Shown here in pieces: positions 1 to 6,271 of a stretch of 8,756 nt of DNA. The position numbers and the translations under genes are program-made. The notes beneath the pieces were generated by a model that was given only the letters and a program-made list of their open reading frames with translations, did not search any database and had not been told where the DNA came from. Position 1 is the first letter of the stretch. Each line of letters begins with the position of its first letter. This DNA is from Candidatus Cardinium hertigii. Lineage in GTDB: Bacteria; Bacteroidota; Bacteroidia; Cytophagales_A; Amoebophilaceae. The stretch covers positions 17,509 through 26,264 of the forward strand of contig NZ_RARA01000021.1 in NCBI RefSeq assembly GCF_003788695.1, in the 5' to 3' direction.

Positions 1-269
1 TCATCTGCTTTAACTTGATTTCCAAATAGTTTACTAATAGGCTTGTTCTCAATAAATTTAGGAAATAAGTATAAACGATGATCTATAAAACCCAAACCAT
101 TGAGTATCATAGCAATAACTCGTTGGCTATGCGTAGTCTTGGAGCCTTTTGTAAGGGGAAGACGCTTATCTATGGCATGAGCTATACCTAGTTGATCTAT
201 CGTAGCTGCTACTAGACCTAGATGGTCTAATATTTTACTGCCTAATATATTCGATGGATGTATTTGCAT
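1..269 (-). CDS. IS1634-type transposase, N-terminal part (runs off window)
   Basis: An open frame starts at ATG 267-269 and continues without a stop to base 1, giving 89 residues. It reads like the N-terminal DUF4277 region of IS1634-family (IS4 superfamily) transposases: an ILDHLGLVAATIDQLG stretch near residues 13-28, then a VIAMILNGLGF motif near residues 52-62 and LYLFPKFIE near 66-74. These are the hallmark phrases of that family. The DDE catalytic core would lie beyond the left edge, so intactness cannot be judged. No Shine-Dalgarno site is visible; the upstream sequence is AT-rich. The family match is recognised from memory of conserved phrases; that the element is complete and active is unknown. 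Confidence 0.82.
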   Translation of the reverse strand, partial: MQIHPSNILGSKILDHLGLVAATIDQLGIAHAIDKRLPLTKGSKTTHSQRVIAMILNGLGFIDHRLYLFPKFIENKPISKLFGNQVKAD

Positions 270-292
270 ATATATAACTACAGATGAACAGT

Positions 293-490
293 TTAAACGC
301 AATAGGTAATATAATTATTTTTTTTGTGGAAAAATACTACTACTGAACAAAATAAATAATGATTTTTATTGCGTTTTTGTGCGGAATGTCGGTTATCTTT
401 TGATCTATTGGCAAATTGGATGCCGTTATCTGTTAAAATAGTATGTATTTTATAAGGATACACGTCAAAAGCATAGTATAGTAATTGCAT
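293..490 (-). pseudogene. Fragment of an IS481-type DDE transposase
   Basis: A 65-codon frame contains PYKIHTILTDNGIQFANR at residues 12-29, which closely matches the integrase core of IS481-family transposases. D21 of the TDNG motif corresponds to the second catalytic Asp. Clear similarity covers only about residues 5-35 (roughly bases 386-478). The N-terminal HTH domain, the first Asp, the third catalytic Glu and the usual HPWTNGQVERMN region are all missing. The remaining tail is A/T-rich and looks unrelated, so the ATG at 488-490 is probably accidental. This is a dead remnant left between the IS1634-type element and the epimerase gene. Confidence 0.72.
295..376. repeat. 10-bp inverted repeat between the two IS pieces
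   Basis: AAACGCAATA at 295-304 is matched by its reverse complement TATTGCGTTT at 367-376. The pair encloses a T-rich 62-bp stretch lying just upstream of the IS1634-type transposase start and at the decayed end of the IS481 remnant. It could mark an element boundary or a small excision scar, but a 10-bp match in AT-rich DNA may be chance. Confidence 0.3.
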
Positions 491-512
491 TTAGAAAAAA
501 AATAAAAGTGAT

Positions 513-1517
513 ATGAAAATTTTTATAACAGGTGTGGCTGGATTTTTAGGCAGTCATTTGGCAGAAAGAATGCTCCAGTTGGGATACGACGTAGTAGGTG
601 TAGATAATTTAGACGGGGGAACGAAAGAAAATTTACCAAAGGAAGTTGTGTTTTATGAAGCTGATTGTTTTGATTTAGATAAAATGACTAAATACATGCG
701 AGGTTGTGAATTAGTATATCATGCAGCAGCTTCTCCTTATGACGGATTATCAGTATTTTCACCTATGTATGTTACGCGCAACACTTTTCAAATAAGTGTA
801 AGTGTTCTCTCAGCGGCCATACGAAATAATGTTAAAAGATTTGTTTACTGTTCTAGTATGGCAAGATATGGTGATCTAAAAGAGATTCCTTTTAGGGAAG
901 ATATGGTATGTATACCAGAAAATCCATATGGTATAGCAAAATTAGCAGCTGAAGAAACCATTAAAGCTTTAGCAAAGGTTCATGGCATGGAATATGTAAT
1001 CCTTGTACCGCATAATATAATTGGTCCAAAGCAATGTTACCAAGATCCTTATAGAAACGTTGCGGCAATAATGATCAACAGAATTTTACAAGGTAAGCCG
1101 CTAATTATATATAATGATGGTACTCAAAAAAGATGTTTTAGTTTTATAGAAGATGTTGTACATTGCTTCGAAAAAGCGCTTTTGATTCCTGATGTTAATG
1201 GTGAAGTTATAAATGTAGGACCAGATGAAGAGTTTATAACAATCAATACGCTAGGTAAAACTATTTGTAGGTTAATGCATGTTGATTTCAATCCAACTTA
1301 TGCTGATGATAGACCTTTAGAGGTTAAATACGCAACTTGTTCATCTGAAAAAGCAAGAAGACTACTTGATTATAATACGAAAAAAAATCTTGAAGATGGT
1401 TTAAAAAGCATTATAGATTATATTGAAAATAAGGGGCCTAGGCCTTTTAAATATAATAGGCCACTTGAAATAAGGAATAAGCTAACACCCAAGACTTGGT
1501 CCGAAAAGCTTATGTAA
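513..1517 (+). CDS. NAD-dependent sugar epimerase/dehydratase (extended SDR, GalE-like)
   Basis: The 334-residue length is close to that of UDP-glucose 4-epimerase. The N-terminus carries the Rossmann motif GVAGFLG (residues 7-13), followed by an acidic D31 at the end of strand 2 that would hold the NAD ribose. The catalytic set is visible: S114/S115 in YCSSM, and Y139-x3-K143 in PYGIAK. The substrate half includes a GPDEEF segment (236-241) and a RPLEV motif (267-271), as in the nucleotide-sugar epimerases. These enzymes interconvert or dehydrate NDP-sugars in the cytoplasm for surface polysaccharide or LPS. The exact substrate cannot be read from sequence. A basic tail of about 30 residues follows the core. 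The ATG at 513 is preceded by an A-rich tract rather than a Shine-Dalgarno site. The gene stands alone, with IS debris upstream and typA converging 80 bp downstream. No strong terminator is seen between them. Confidence 0.88.
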   Translation: MKIFITGVAGFLGSHLAERMLQLGYDVVGVDNLDGGTKENLPKEVVFYEADCFDLDKMTKYMRGCELVYHAAASPYDGLSVFSPMYVTRNTFQISVSVLSAAIRNNVKRFVYCSSMARYGDLKEIPFREDMVCIPENPYGIAKLAAEETIKALAKVHGMEYVILVPHNIIGPKQCYQDPYRNVAAIMINRILQGKPLIIYNDGTQKRCFSFIEDVVHCFEKALLIPDVNGEVINVGPDEEFITINTLGKTICRLMHVDFNPTYADDRPLEVKYATCSSEKARRLLDYNTKKNLEDGLKSIIDYIENKGPRPFKYNRPLEIRNKLTPKTWSEKLM

Positions 1518-1597
1518 GCTAAGCATCCATTATTAATACTAGGAATTTTCTATAATCTATAAATGTAGCTGTCACGTATGTGAACAAATACTTTAAC

Positions 1598-3415
1598 TTA
1601 ATGTTGCGCCTTTGTAGCTCTTTTTCGCTCGCTGGGATTTAATATGGCTTTTCGCAAACGAATGGATTTGGGTGTTACTTCCACGCGTTCATCATCCTTT
1701 ATATAGGCAATAGCCTCTTCTAGTTTCATAACGATAGGTGGGCTTAACCGAATGGATTCGTCTGCACTTGATGCGCGCATGTTGGTAAGTTGTTTTCCCT
1801 TTAATAGGTTTACTTCTAGGTCATTATCTCTATTGTGTTCTCCTACAATCATTCCTTCATATACCTTTTCTCCTGGAGCAATAAACATTTTACCTCTATC
1901 GGCTAGATTAAAGAGTGCATATGCTATAGCATTGCCACTACCCATGGAGATCAAAACCCCATTGCGTCTTCCAGAAATAGCTCCACGGTAGGTATCATAC
2001 CTATGGAAAGTTCTATTCATAATACCGGTTCCTCTAGTTTCGGTAAGAAAGTTTCCATAATAACCAATTAAACCCCGTGATGGTCCAATAAAGATAATAC
2101 GTGTTTTTCCTCCTCCCATTGGGCGTAGGTCTCTCATTTCTGCTTTGCGCAAACTCATGGACTCAATCACTGAGCCTGAAAATTCATCATCCAATTCTAT
2201 TTGAATTTCCTCTAATGGCTCTAATTTTGTGCCATTAGGTCCTGATTTAATTAATACACGTGGTCTACTAATGGAAAGTTCAAACCCCTCTCTTCTCATG
2301 GTTTCTATTAAAATGCCCAGTTGCAGCTCACCACGTCCAGCTACTTCAAAAGAATCTTTATTGGGACTTTCTGTTACCTGAATAGATACATTTGATTCCA
2401 ATTCGCGCATAAGTCTATCCCGTAGAACACTAAACGTAAGCTTGCTGCCTTCAGTGCCAGCTAAGGGAGAATCATTAACTGAAAAGTTAATGGCTAGTGT
2501 AGGCGGGTCTATAGGGGCAGCAGGCAAAGCTTGCATAACGGTAGGTGCACAAATGGTATCGGCTACGTTCGCTTGTTGCGTTCCTGCAATAACGATAATA
2601 TCGCCAGCGTTTGCCACTTCGATGGCCACGCGTTCCATCCCTCGAAAGGCCATAATTTTTGTAATCCTAGCATTTTCTACTAACTCGTTCTCCTTATTGA
2701 GCACTTTTACAGACTGCTGTACGCTAAGACTACCTGTAAAGATCCGTCCTGTAAGAATACGTCCTAGGTAAGTATCATATTCTCTTGCGGTTATAAGCAT
2801 AGAGAAATCAGCATGTAGGTCTACTTGTGGCGCTGGAACGTGTTCCAGTATTAAATCAAATAAAGGGGATAGGTCTTTTCGTTCACCTGTTAATGTTCTA
2901 CTGGCCCAACCTGCTCTTCCAGAAGCGTAGGCAACCGGAAAATTAAATTGCGCTTCTGTAGCTTCAAGTGCCATAAACAGTTCCAATATTTCTTCTTCTA
3001 CTTCTCCTACGCGTGCATCCGCTCGGTCAATTTTATTTATTAACACAATAGGGCGTAATCCCAGCTTTAATGCTTTGTTTAAAACAAATTTAGTTTGAGG
3101 CATAGTACCTTCTGCCGCATCTACTAATAAGACTACCCCATCTACCATACTTAAAATACGTTCTACTTCTCCACCAAAATCGGCGTGTCCAGGTGTATCT
3201 ACCATATTAATGCGGGTATCCCTCCAAAGGAGTGAAGTACATTTGGCAAGAATGGTAATGCCTCTTTCTTTTTCTAGATCGTTGGAATCCATAACCCGTT
3301 CGGCTATTTCTTGATGGACTTTGAAAGTGCCACTTTGCTTTAATAAGTTGTCTAATAAGGTCGTTTTCCCGTGGTCTACGTGTGCTATAATAGCAATGTT
3401 ACGCAATGGTTGCAT
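1598..3415 (-). CDS. typA: Ribosome-associated GTPase TypA/BipA
   Basis: This is a full-length (605 aa) translational GTPase of the TypA/BipA family, which binds the 70S ribosome and affects 50S assembly and stress adaptation. The G motifs are complete: G1 AHVDHGKT (11-18), G2 RGITI (51-55), G3 DTPGH (73-77), G4 NKID (127-130) and the G5 region SGRAGW (165-170). Domain II follows at about 200-290, an EF-G domain III-like part at about 305-380, then the EF-G domain V-like and TypA-specific C-terminal domains to the basic end. The short insert between the G domain and domain II and the absence of EF-G domain IV separate it from EF-G and LepA. The ATG at 3413-3415 is the only sensible start because the G1 motif follows within ten residues. 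It has its own upstream promoter and a leader of about 210 nt, so it is probably not co-transcribed with murI. Confidence 0.97.
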   Translation of the reverse strand: MQPLRNIAIIAHVDHGKTTLLDNLLKQSGTFKVHQEIAERVMDSNDLEKERGITILAKCTSLLWRDTRINMVDTPGHADFGGEVERILSMVDGVVLLVDAAEGTMPQTKFVLNKALKLGLRPIVLINKIDRADARVGEVEEEILELFMALEATEAQFNFPVAYASGRAGWASRTLTGERKDLSPLFDLILEHVPAPQVDLHADFSMLITAREYDTYLGRILTGRIFTGSLSVQQSVKVLNKENELVENARITKIMAFRGMERVAIEVANAGDIIVIAGTQQANVADTICAPTVMQALPAAPIDPPTLAINFSVNDSPLAGTEGSKLTFSVLRDRLMRELESNVSIQVTESPNKDSFEVAGRGELQLGILIETMRREGFELSISRPRVLIKSGPNGTKLEPLEEIQIELDDEFSGSVIESMSLRKAEMRDLRPMGGGKTRIIFIGPSRGLIGYYGNFLTETRGTGIMNRTFHRYDTYRGAISGRRNGVLISMGSGNAIAYALFNLADRGKMFIAPGEKVYEGMIVGEHNRDNDLEVNLLKGKQLTNMRASSADESIRLSPPIVMKLEEAIAYIKDDERVEVTPKSIRLRKAILNPSERKRATKAQH

Positions 3416-3596
3416 GGAATTATTGTAATTTGGATCGGATGGTAATAAGCTTTATTATAACGCATCAACTTCCAAAATTGGACAGTTGATACTATTTGAA
3501 AATTTCTTTGTTGATTACAACTACTTTGATAACGATGCGTTAGAAGATTATGACAAATTTGCTACAAAGTTCTTTATTTTGATATGGTATATTTCG

Positions 3597-3618
3597 ATAG
3601 GTATTAACCTATACCTAT
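3597..3618 (-). promoter_or_regulatory. Perfect 8-bp stem-loop at the 5' end of the typA leader
   Basis: ATAGGTAT (3597-3604) and ATACCTAT (3611-3618) form a perfect stem around a 6-nt loop. From the predicted promoter, this hairpin would sit within the first 30 nt of the typA transcript. No T-run follows on either strand, so it is not a standard intrinsic terminator. It could stabilise the leader RNA, or be a regulatory structure, or mark the end of the murI transcript. Confidence 0.45.
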
Positions 3619-3633
3619 AAAGCCCTCAAAATA

Positions 3634-3665
3634 CAAAGATAGCATAAATACTAATTTTTTGCAAA
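3634..3665 (-). promoter_or_regulatory. Bacteroidetes-type promoter for typA
   Basis: On the minus strand, TTTG (complement of 3662-3665) is followed by 20 bp and then TATCTTTG (complement of 3634-3641). This fits the Bacteroidetes primary sigma consensus TTTG-N19/20-TAnnTTTG. Transcription would start near 3627, giving a leader of about 210 nt before typA. The promoter lies between the murI stop and typA, which supports separate transcription. Assignment rests on consensus match only. Confidence 0.6.
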
Positions 3666-3714
3666 AAGCATACCCTATGGTCTTGTGGAGTAGATAGCTT
3701 AACGTAAGAAATAT

Positions 3715-4557
3715 TTATGTAGCATAAGGCTCCAAATCAATTTCTATAGGTATGGCTCCAAATAATTGTTTGCTTGCATTTTTAAAAGCTGGGGTTAATG
3801 CCGTTGCCATAAAACAGTCTGGCAATTTTTGTGCTGTATGGTTTAAAAGATTATGAGCGTTGAGAAATGCTTTAACGGCTAATGCGGTAAGTTGTGCAGC
3901 ATCAATGATGGCGATATCTCTTTGGTAATGGTCTTTAAAAAAGCTTTTAAATGCTTTTTCTAGAAATATATAATGCGTACAGGCTGAAACAAGTGCATCT
4001 ATATTTTGGCAGGGAAGTTGGTCTAAATAATTATGTAGTAAAATGTTATCTATTTTTCCATGATCAAAATAGGCCTCAACCATAGGAGCTAGTAGAGGAG
4101 TGGCTAATGCGGAAAGGGTTATACCAGCTGCCTGCAATCGTTCTGTATAGCTTCCATGTGTTACGGTATAGGGCGTGCCTATCAGGCCTATGTGGTGGTA
4201 AGTACTGGCCGTTGTGATGTAGGTTACTACTGGGTCAATGACATTGATCATGTCAATTTTTCGGCCTATACTTTTGAGGTATGATGGTACAAAACTAACT
4301 GCTGCAGCAGCAGCGGTATGACAAGCCAAAACCAGTAGTTTGTAGTGCTTATTTAGGCAAAAATTTACCACTTGTTTGATATAGCCACATAATGCGGTTG
4401 CTGTTTTTTGGCCATAGGGTAAGTTTTTGGTATCTCCAATATAATGGATACGTTCTTGTGGTAAAAATGCTTTGAGCGTTCTAGTTATAGCCAAACCACC
4501 TACGCCACTGTCATAAATGGCAATTGGAGCAGACCTTTGGGGATGGTTTAATAACAC
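3715..4557 (-). CDS. murI: Glutamate racemase
   Basis: The enzyme converts L- to D-glutamate in the cytoplasm for peptidoglycan precursors, the substrate of MurD. The 280-aa protein shows the family order of motifs: YDSGVGG with D16/S17, GDTKNLPYG (41-49), the first catalytic Cys C79 in LACHTA, GLIGTPYTV (124-132), ATPLLAP (152-158), and the second catalytic Cys with Thr-His in ACTHY (C193-T194-H195). The first motif normally reads ACNT; here the Asn is His80, which is unusual because that Asn contacts the substrate. The start codon at 4555-4557 is GTG. No in-frame ATG lies upstream before the tRNA, and the conserved D-S-G begins only 15 residues in. A CAU tRNA is 37 bp upstream on the same strand and may share its transcript. 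Its presence implies that the organism makes, or recently made, peptidoglycan. Confidence 0.93.
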   Translation of the reverse strand: MLLNHPQRSAPIAIYDSGVGGLAITRTLKAFLPQERIHYIGDTKNLPYGQKTATALCGYIKQVVNFCLNKHYKLLVLACHTAAAAAVSFVPSYLKSIGRKIDMINVIDPVVTYITTASTYHHIGLIGTPYTVTHGSYTERLQAAGITLSALATPLLAPMVEAYFDHGKIDNILLHNYLDQLPCQNIDALVSACTHYIFLEKAFKSFFKDHYQRDIAIIDAAQLTALAVKAFLNAHNLLNHTAQKLPDCFMATALTPAFKNASKQLFGAIPIEIDLEPYAT

Positions 4558-4594
4558 GATATGGCAAGTAAGGTATAAGATAGCTGTAATGATG

Positions 4595-4668
4595 TGGGCC
4601 CACCAGGACTTGAACCTGGGACCTGCTGATTATGAGTCAGATGCTCTAACCGACTGAGCTATGGGCCC
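4595..4668 (-). tRNA. tRNA with CAU anticodon (elongator Met or lysidine-type Ile2)
   Basis: A full cloverleaf reads on the minus strand: acceptor GGGCCCA paired with TGGGCCC, D arm AGCTC...GAGC, anticodon loop CTCATAA with CAU (complement of 4632-4634), and T arm CCAGG-TTCAAGT-CCTGG. The discriminator is A at 4595 and CCA is not encoded. Initiator features (mismatched 1-72 pair, GGG/CCC anticodon stem) are absent, so it is either elongator tRNA-Met or tRNA-Ile2, whose C34 is modified to lysidine by TilS. The sequence alone does not decide this. The outermost anticodon-stem pair is a T-C mismatch. Confidence 0.93.
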
Positions 4669-4750
4669 TCTTGTGCTCATCTATCTGCTACAGGAATGCC
4701 ATAAAATGCCCTGGCCCTGATGATAGTATGCACAGCATTAGCAATGGTAC

Positions 4751-4771
4751 GGTTTTTTTTCTAAAAAAACC
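4751..4771. terminator. Symmetric A/T hairpin
   Basis: GGTTTTTTT (4751-4759) and AAAAAAACC (4763-4771) form a perfect 9-bp stem with a 3-nt loop. The stem is nearly all A-T and no separate T-run follows, so terminator function is uncertain. It lies about 80 bp upstream of the tRNA on the divergent side. Confidence 0.25.
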
Positions 4772-4876
4772 AGGCGGTTTTTGGGTATATTGTATAATTT
4801 TTTACCTAAATGAACGTGCTACTGGATTAGGAAGTGTTTTTTTTGTCTAATAATCAATTTTATAAAAATATTAACC

Positions 4877-4896
4877 CGTATTTATATACGTATTTT
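4877..4896 (+). terminator. Weak hairpin with T-run
   Basis: CGTAT (4877-4881) pairs with ATACG (4886-4890) around a TTAT loop, and a TATTTTTT run follows. The shape is that of a weak intrinsic terminator on the plus strand, but no plus-strand gene lies close upstream, so it may be a leftover or chance. Confidence 0.25.
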
Positions 4897-5056
4897 TTAT
4901 GGTATGTATGGTTTATAAAACAACTGGCCAACCCCTCTTTACTTAATTTAAGATTATTTTTCATATGGTAGTCATTTTAGTATATACAAAATATTGATTG
5001 AATTATTATTTTTAATATAATGCTTATCCAGCACCCACATTAAATAACAGTAGGGA

Positions 5057-5089
5057 TTGACCAGATCATTAGGAGTTGACCAGATCATT
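5057..5089 (+). repeat. Direct repeat TTGACCAGATCATT x2
   Basis: The 14-bp sequence TTGACCAGATCATT occurs at 5057-5070 and again at 5076-5089, a 19-bp period, with partly matching flanks. It lies about 50 bp upstream of the predicted promoter of the Mth938-like lipoprotein gene. A pair of identical sites upstream of a promoter is the layout of a two-site operator, but no binding protein is known and a small tandem duplication is equally possible. Confidence 0.6.
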
Positions 5090-5138
5090 TCCCTTTTGGT
5101 TGGTTTTTTGCAGGGTAGCTATATAAATGATTCTTGTT

Positions 5139-5169
5139 TTTGTATCTGATTTGTTTTTGTTTAACTTTG
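5139..5169 (+). promoter_or_regulatory. Bacteroidetes-type promoter for the lipoprotein gene
   Basis: TTTG (5139-5142), part of TTTTTG, is followed by 19 bp and TAACTTTG (5162-5169), a full match to TTTG-N19-TAnnTTTG. Transcription would start near 5176, about 70 nt before the ATG at 5246. This also argues against the earlier ATG at 5127 as a start. Confidence 0.65.
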
Positions 5170-5245
5170 GTGAAAAGTGTGGTTTATTTTATAGCAATAG
5201 CACTTGGGACCCCTTTCTTTTATTTACGATTTTTTGTACAGATGT

Positions 5246-5914
5246 ATGCGTGTTTTCCTATTTTTGCCATCCTCAGCCATCAGCTTTTTGCTATTTGTTA
5301 TCTTTTTGTGCTTATTTGGATCATCCTCTTGTTATAATCATGAAAAAGACGAAAGCGAAATTCGGCATCCAGAATGGTGGGTTTGTAATGAAGATGAAGA
5401 TGATGAAGATAAGGTACCCAAAGATAAATGTATAATTACGAAGTGTGATTTCGGGAAATTGCGTTTTCATGTTACAGATCACCAACAGTGTTTGAACGCC
5501 GAGGTATGTCCAAAATCTGAAAAAAACATTGTAGATTTTAAAGCCACTGATAACAAAGAAGGTTACTGGGTACTGACGCCTAATTTTTATGGACGTGTAA
5601 CTTTGGAAAAATTTCCTAAAACGCTACCGCTCATAAAACATAAGTATAATGATAAAGAGGGTGGTATGCCCGCGGAATTTTTAGAAGAATTATTGGCTAT
5701 AGATGATCATAAAGGAGCAATTCTTATTATATCTACGGGTTTAGAAGAACATTTAGGTGTGAGTCAAAAGCTAAGGGATGCGCTTAAAAATAAATTAAAA
5801 GAAGGTGACATTCAGGGTTATAAAGAGCGAAATACTTACCAGGCTATAAAGTTACATAACCGTTATGTTAAGGAGGGTAAAAAAGTATTTACTTTTATCT
5901 ATATTTCCAGTTAA
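5246..5914 (+). CDS. Predicted lipoprotein with an Mth938/DUF498 (AAMDC)-like domain
   Basis: I chose the ATG at 5246, giving 222 residues. The frame opens earlier with a TTG at 5204, but the ATG gives a clean signal peptide: M-R, a hydrophobic core (about 3-24), then a lipobox-like FGSSSC with C29. An acidic linker follows (about 48-56). The mature part, residues 65-222, matches the layout of the Mth938/DUF498 fold known from archaeal Mth938 and human AAMDC: CDFGKLRFHV at the start, a segment ending IVDF, an H-then-G-x-P helix (H132, G140, P142), the ILIISTG strand-turn (159-165), and then the family signature of T197, A200 and N205 in NTYQAIKLHNRYV, with EGKKVFTFI as the last strand. The family has no agreed enzymatic function and its members are usually soluble single-domain proteins, so an exported lipoprotein form is unusual. 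Family assignment rests on recalled alignment, without a search. Confidence 0.75.
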   Translation: MRVFLFLPSSAISFLLFVIFLCLFGSSSCYNHEKDESEIRHPEWWVCNEDEDDEDKVPKDKCIITKCDFGKLRFHVTDHQQCLNAEVCPKSEKNIVDFKATDNKEGYWVLTPNFYGRVTLEKFPKTLPLIKHKYNDKEGGMPAEFLEELLAIDDHKGAILIISTGLEEHLGVSQKLRDALKNKLKEGDIQGYKERNTYQAIKLHNRYVKEGKKVFTFIYISS

Positions 5915-5925
5915 TTGTTTTTTTT

Positions 5926-5958
5926 GTATCCGTTCAGTGGTGTGGCCTGAACGGATAC
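5926..5958 (+). terminator. Perfect 12-bp stem-loop after the lipoprotein gene
   Basis: GTATCCGTTCAG (5926-5937) and CTGAACGGATAC (5947-5958) form a perfect 12-bp stem with a 9-nt loop, 11 nt after the stop codon. Position and strength suggest transcript termination or 3'-end protection. The T-run lies before the stem, not after it, so it lacks the usual U-tail on either strand. Confidence 0.55.
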
Positions 5959-6248
5959 TACTAAACATTTGTATTTCATAAAAAAATTTCCTAAAATTGC
6001 ATGTCGACTTTCTATAAAGAAAAGTTGAGTGTGCAGGGTTGAACTATAATGAAGGCTTTAAGCCTTTCTGGTAGATTCATCAAAAAAATATGCTCACTTA
6101 ATTTTACCTTTTTTAGAGGTCAGTTGTACATTTTTATTCAACACGCTTAGTTATTGTTGCTGTATGCACAAAACGTATCACCATTGCGTATACAAGCGGG
6201 AGAAACATAAGAAAATTTAATCCTATCAATACAACGTTCATTTTAAGC
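5959..6248. other. Intergenic region upstream of the ANK/F-box/LRR gene
   Basis: No plus-strand gene is visible. A 5-bp hairpin AAGGC-TTTAA-GCCTT lies at 6052-6066 and forms the core of a near-palindrome. The closest promoter-like box is TACATTTT at 6127-6134, one base off TAnnTTTG, but it has no TTG at the right distance. The promoter of the downstream gene is therefore not identified. A possible small minus-strand ORF is listed separately. Confidence 0.4.
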
Positions 6249-6271
6249 ATGACCATGATCCATAATGCCAT
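6134..6271 (-). CDS. Possible small membrane protein, antisense to the next gene's start
   Basis: A 45-codon minus-strand frame with ATG at 6269-6271 (other in-frame ATGs down to about 6239-6241) encodes one long hydrophobic stretch (about residues 12-34) with a short basic tail ending KRVE. Its 5' end overlaps the beginning of the large plus-strand gene. I recognise no family. Hydrophobic frames arise easily opposite AT-rich DNA, so this may be chance; it is listed because the single-TM layout with a charged C-terminus is plausible for a small protein. Confidence 0.15.
   Translation of the reverse strand: MALWIMVMLKMNVVLIGLNFLMFLPLVYAMVIRFVHTATITKRVE

Larger units (their letters stand above)
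3416..3714. other. Intergenic region between typA and murI
   Basis: These 299 bp hold the typA promoter and leader stem-loop, a palindrome TTTTTGCAAAAA at 3656-3667 overlapping the promoter's upstream box, and a 9-bp inverted repeat TAACGCATC (3458-3466) / GATGCGTTA (3534-3542). A TATAAT lies on the minus strand at 3454-3459, without a good partner box. A plus-strand frame stays open from 3429 to a TAA at 3618-3620 (63 codons) but has no ATG and resembles nothing that I know, so I do not call it a gene. Confidence 0.5.
4669..5138. other. Long AT-rich region without a gene
   Basis: No frame in these 470 bp resembles a protein. It contains a symmetric hairpin (4751-4771), a small hairpin followed by a T-run (4877-4896), and a 14-bp direct repeat (5057-5089) shortly before the promoter of the next gene. 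The part near 4669 must hold the promoter of the tRNA on the minus strand, but no convincing boxes are visible. A 27-codon minus-strand open stretch near 4688-4768 could be a gene relic, but it has no recognisable similarity. Confidence 0.5.

Noticed and set aside
1752..2771. Two plus-strand open frames (1752-1991 and 2442-2771) opposite typA
   Set aside because: Both lie wholly inside the well-supported typA gene on the other strand and resemble no protein family.
3429..3620. 63-codon open frame on the plus strand between murI and typA
   Set aside because: There is no ATG start, no recognisable similarity, and it overlaps the typA leader and promoter.
5204..5245. TTG start at 5204 for the lipoprotein gene, adding 14 residues
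   Set aside because: The added residues place extra material before a signal peptide that is already complete from the ATG at 5246.
5127..5435. Two overlapping plus-strand frames near 5127-5435 and 5134-5337 with hydrophobic stretches
   Set aside because: They come from T-rich promoter and signal-peptide DNA, begin upstream of the predicted transcription start, and overlap the better-supported lipoprotein frame.
6045..6050. TATAAT as a possible -10 box for the large ANK/F-box/LRR gene
   Set aside because: The nearest TTGAGT is only 14 bp upstream, it lies 200 bp before the gene, and Bacteroidetes promoters use a different consensus.
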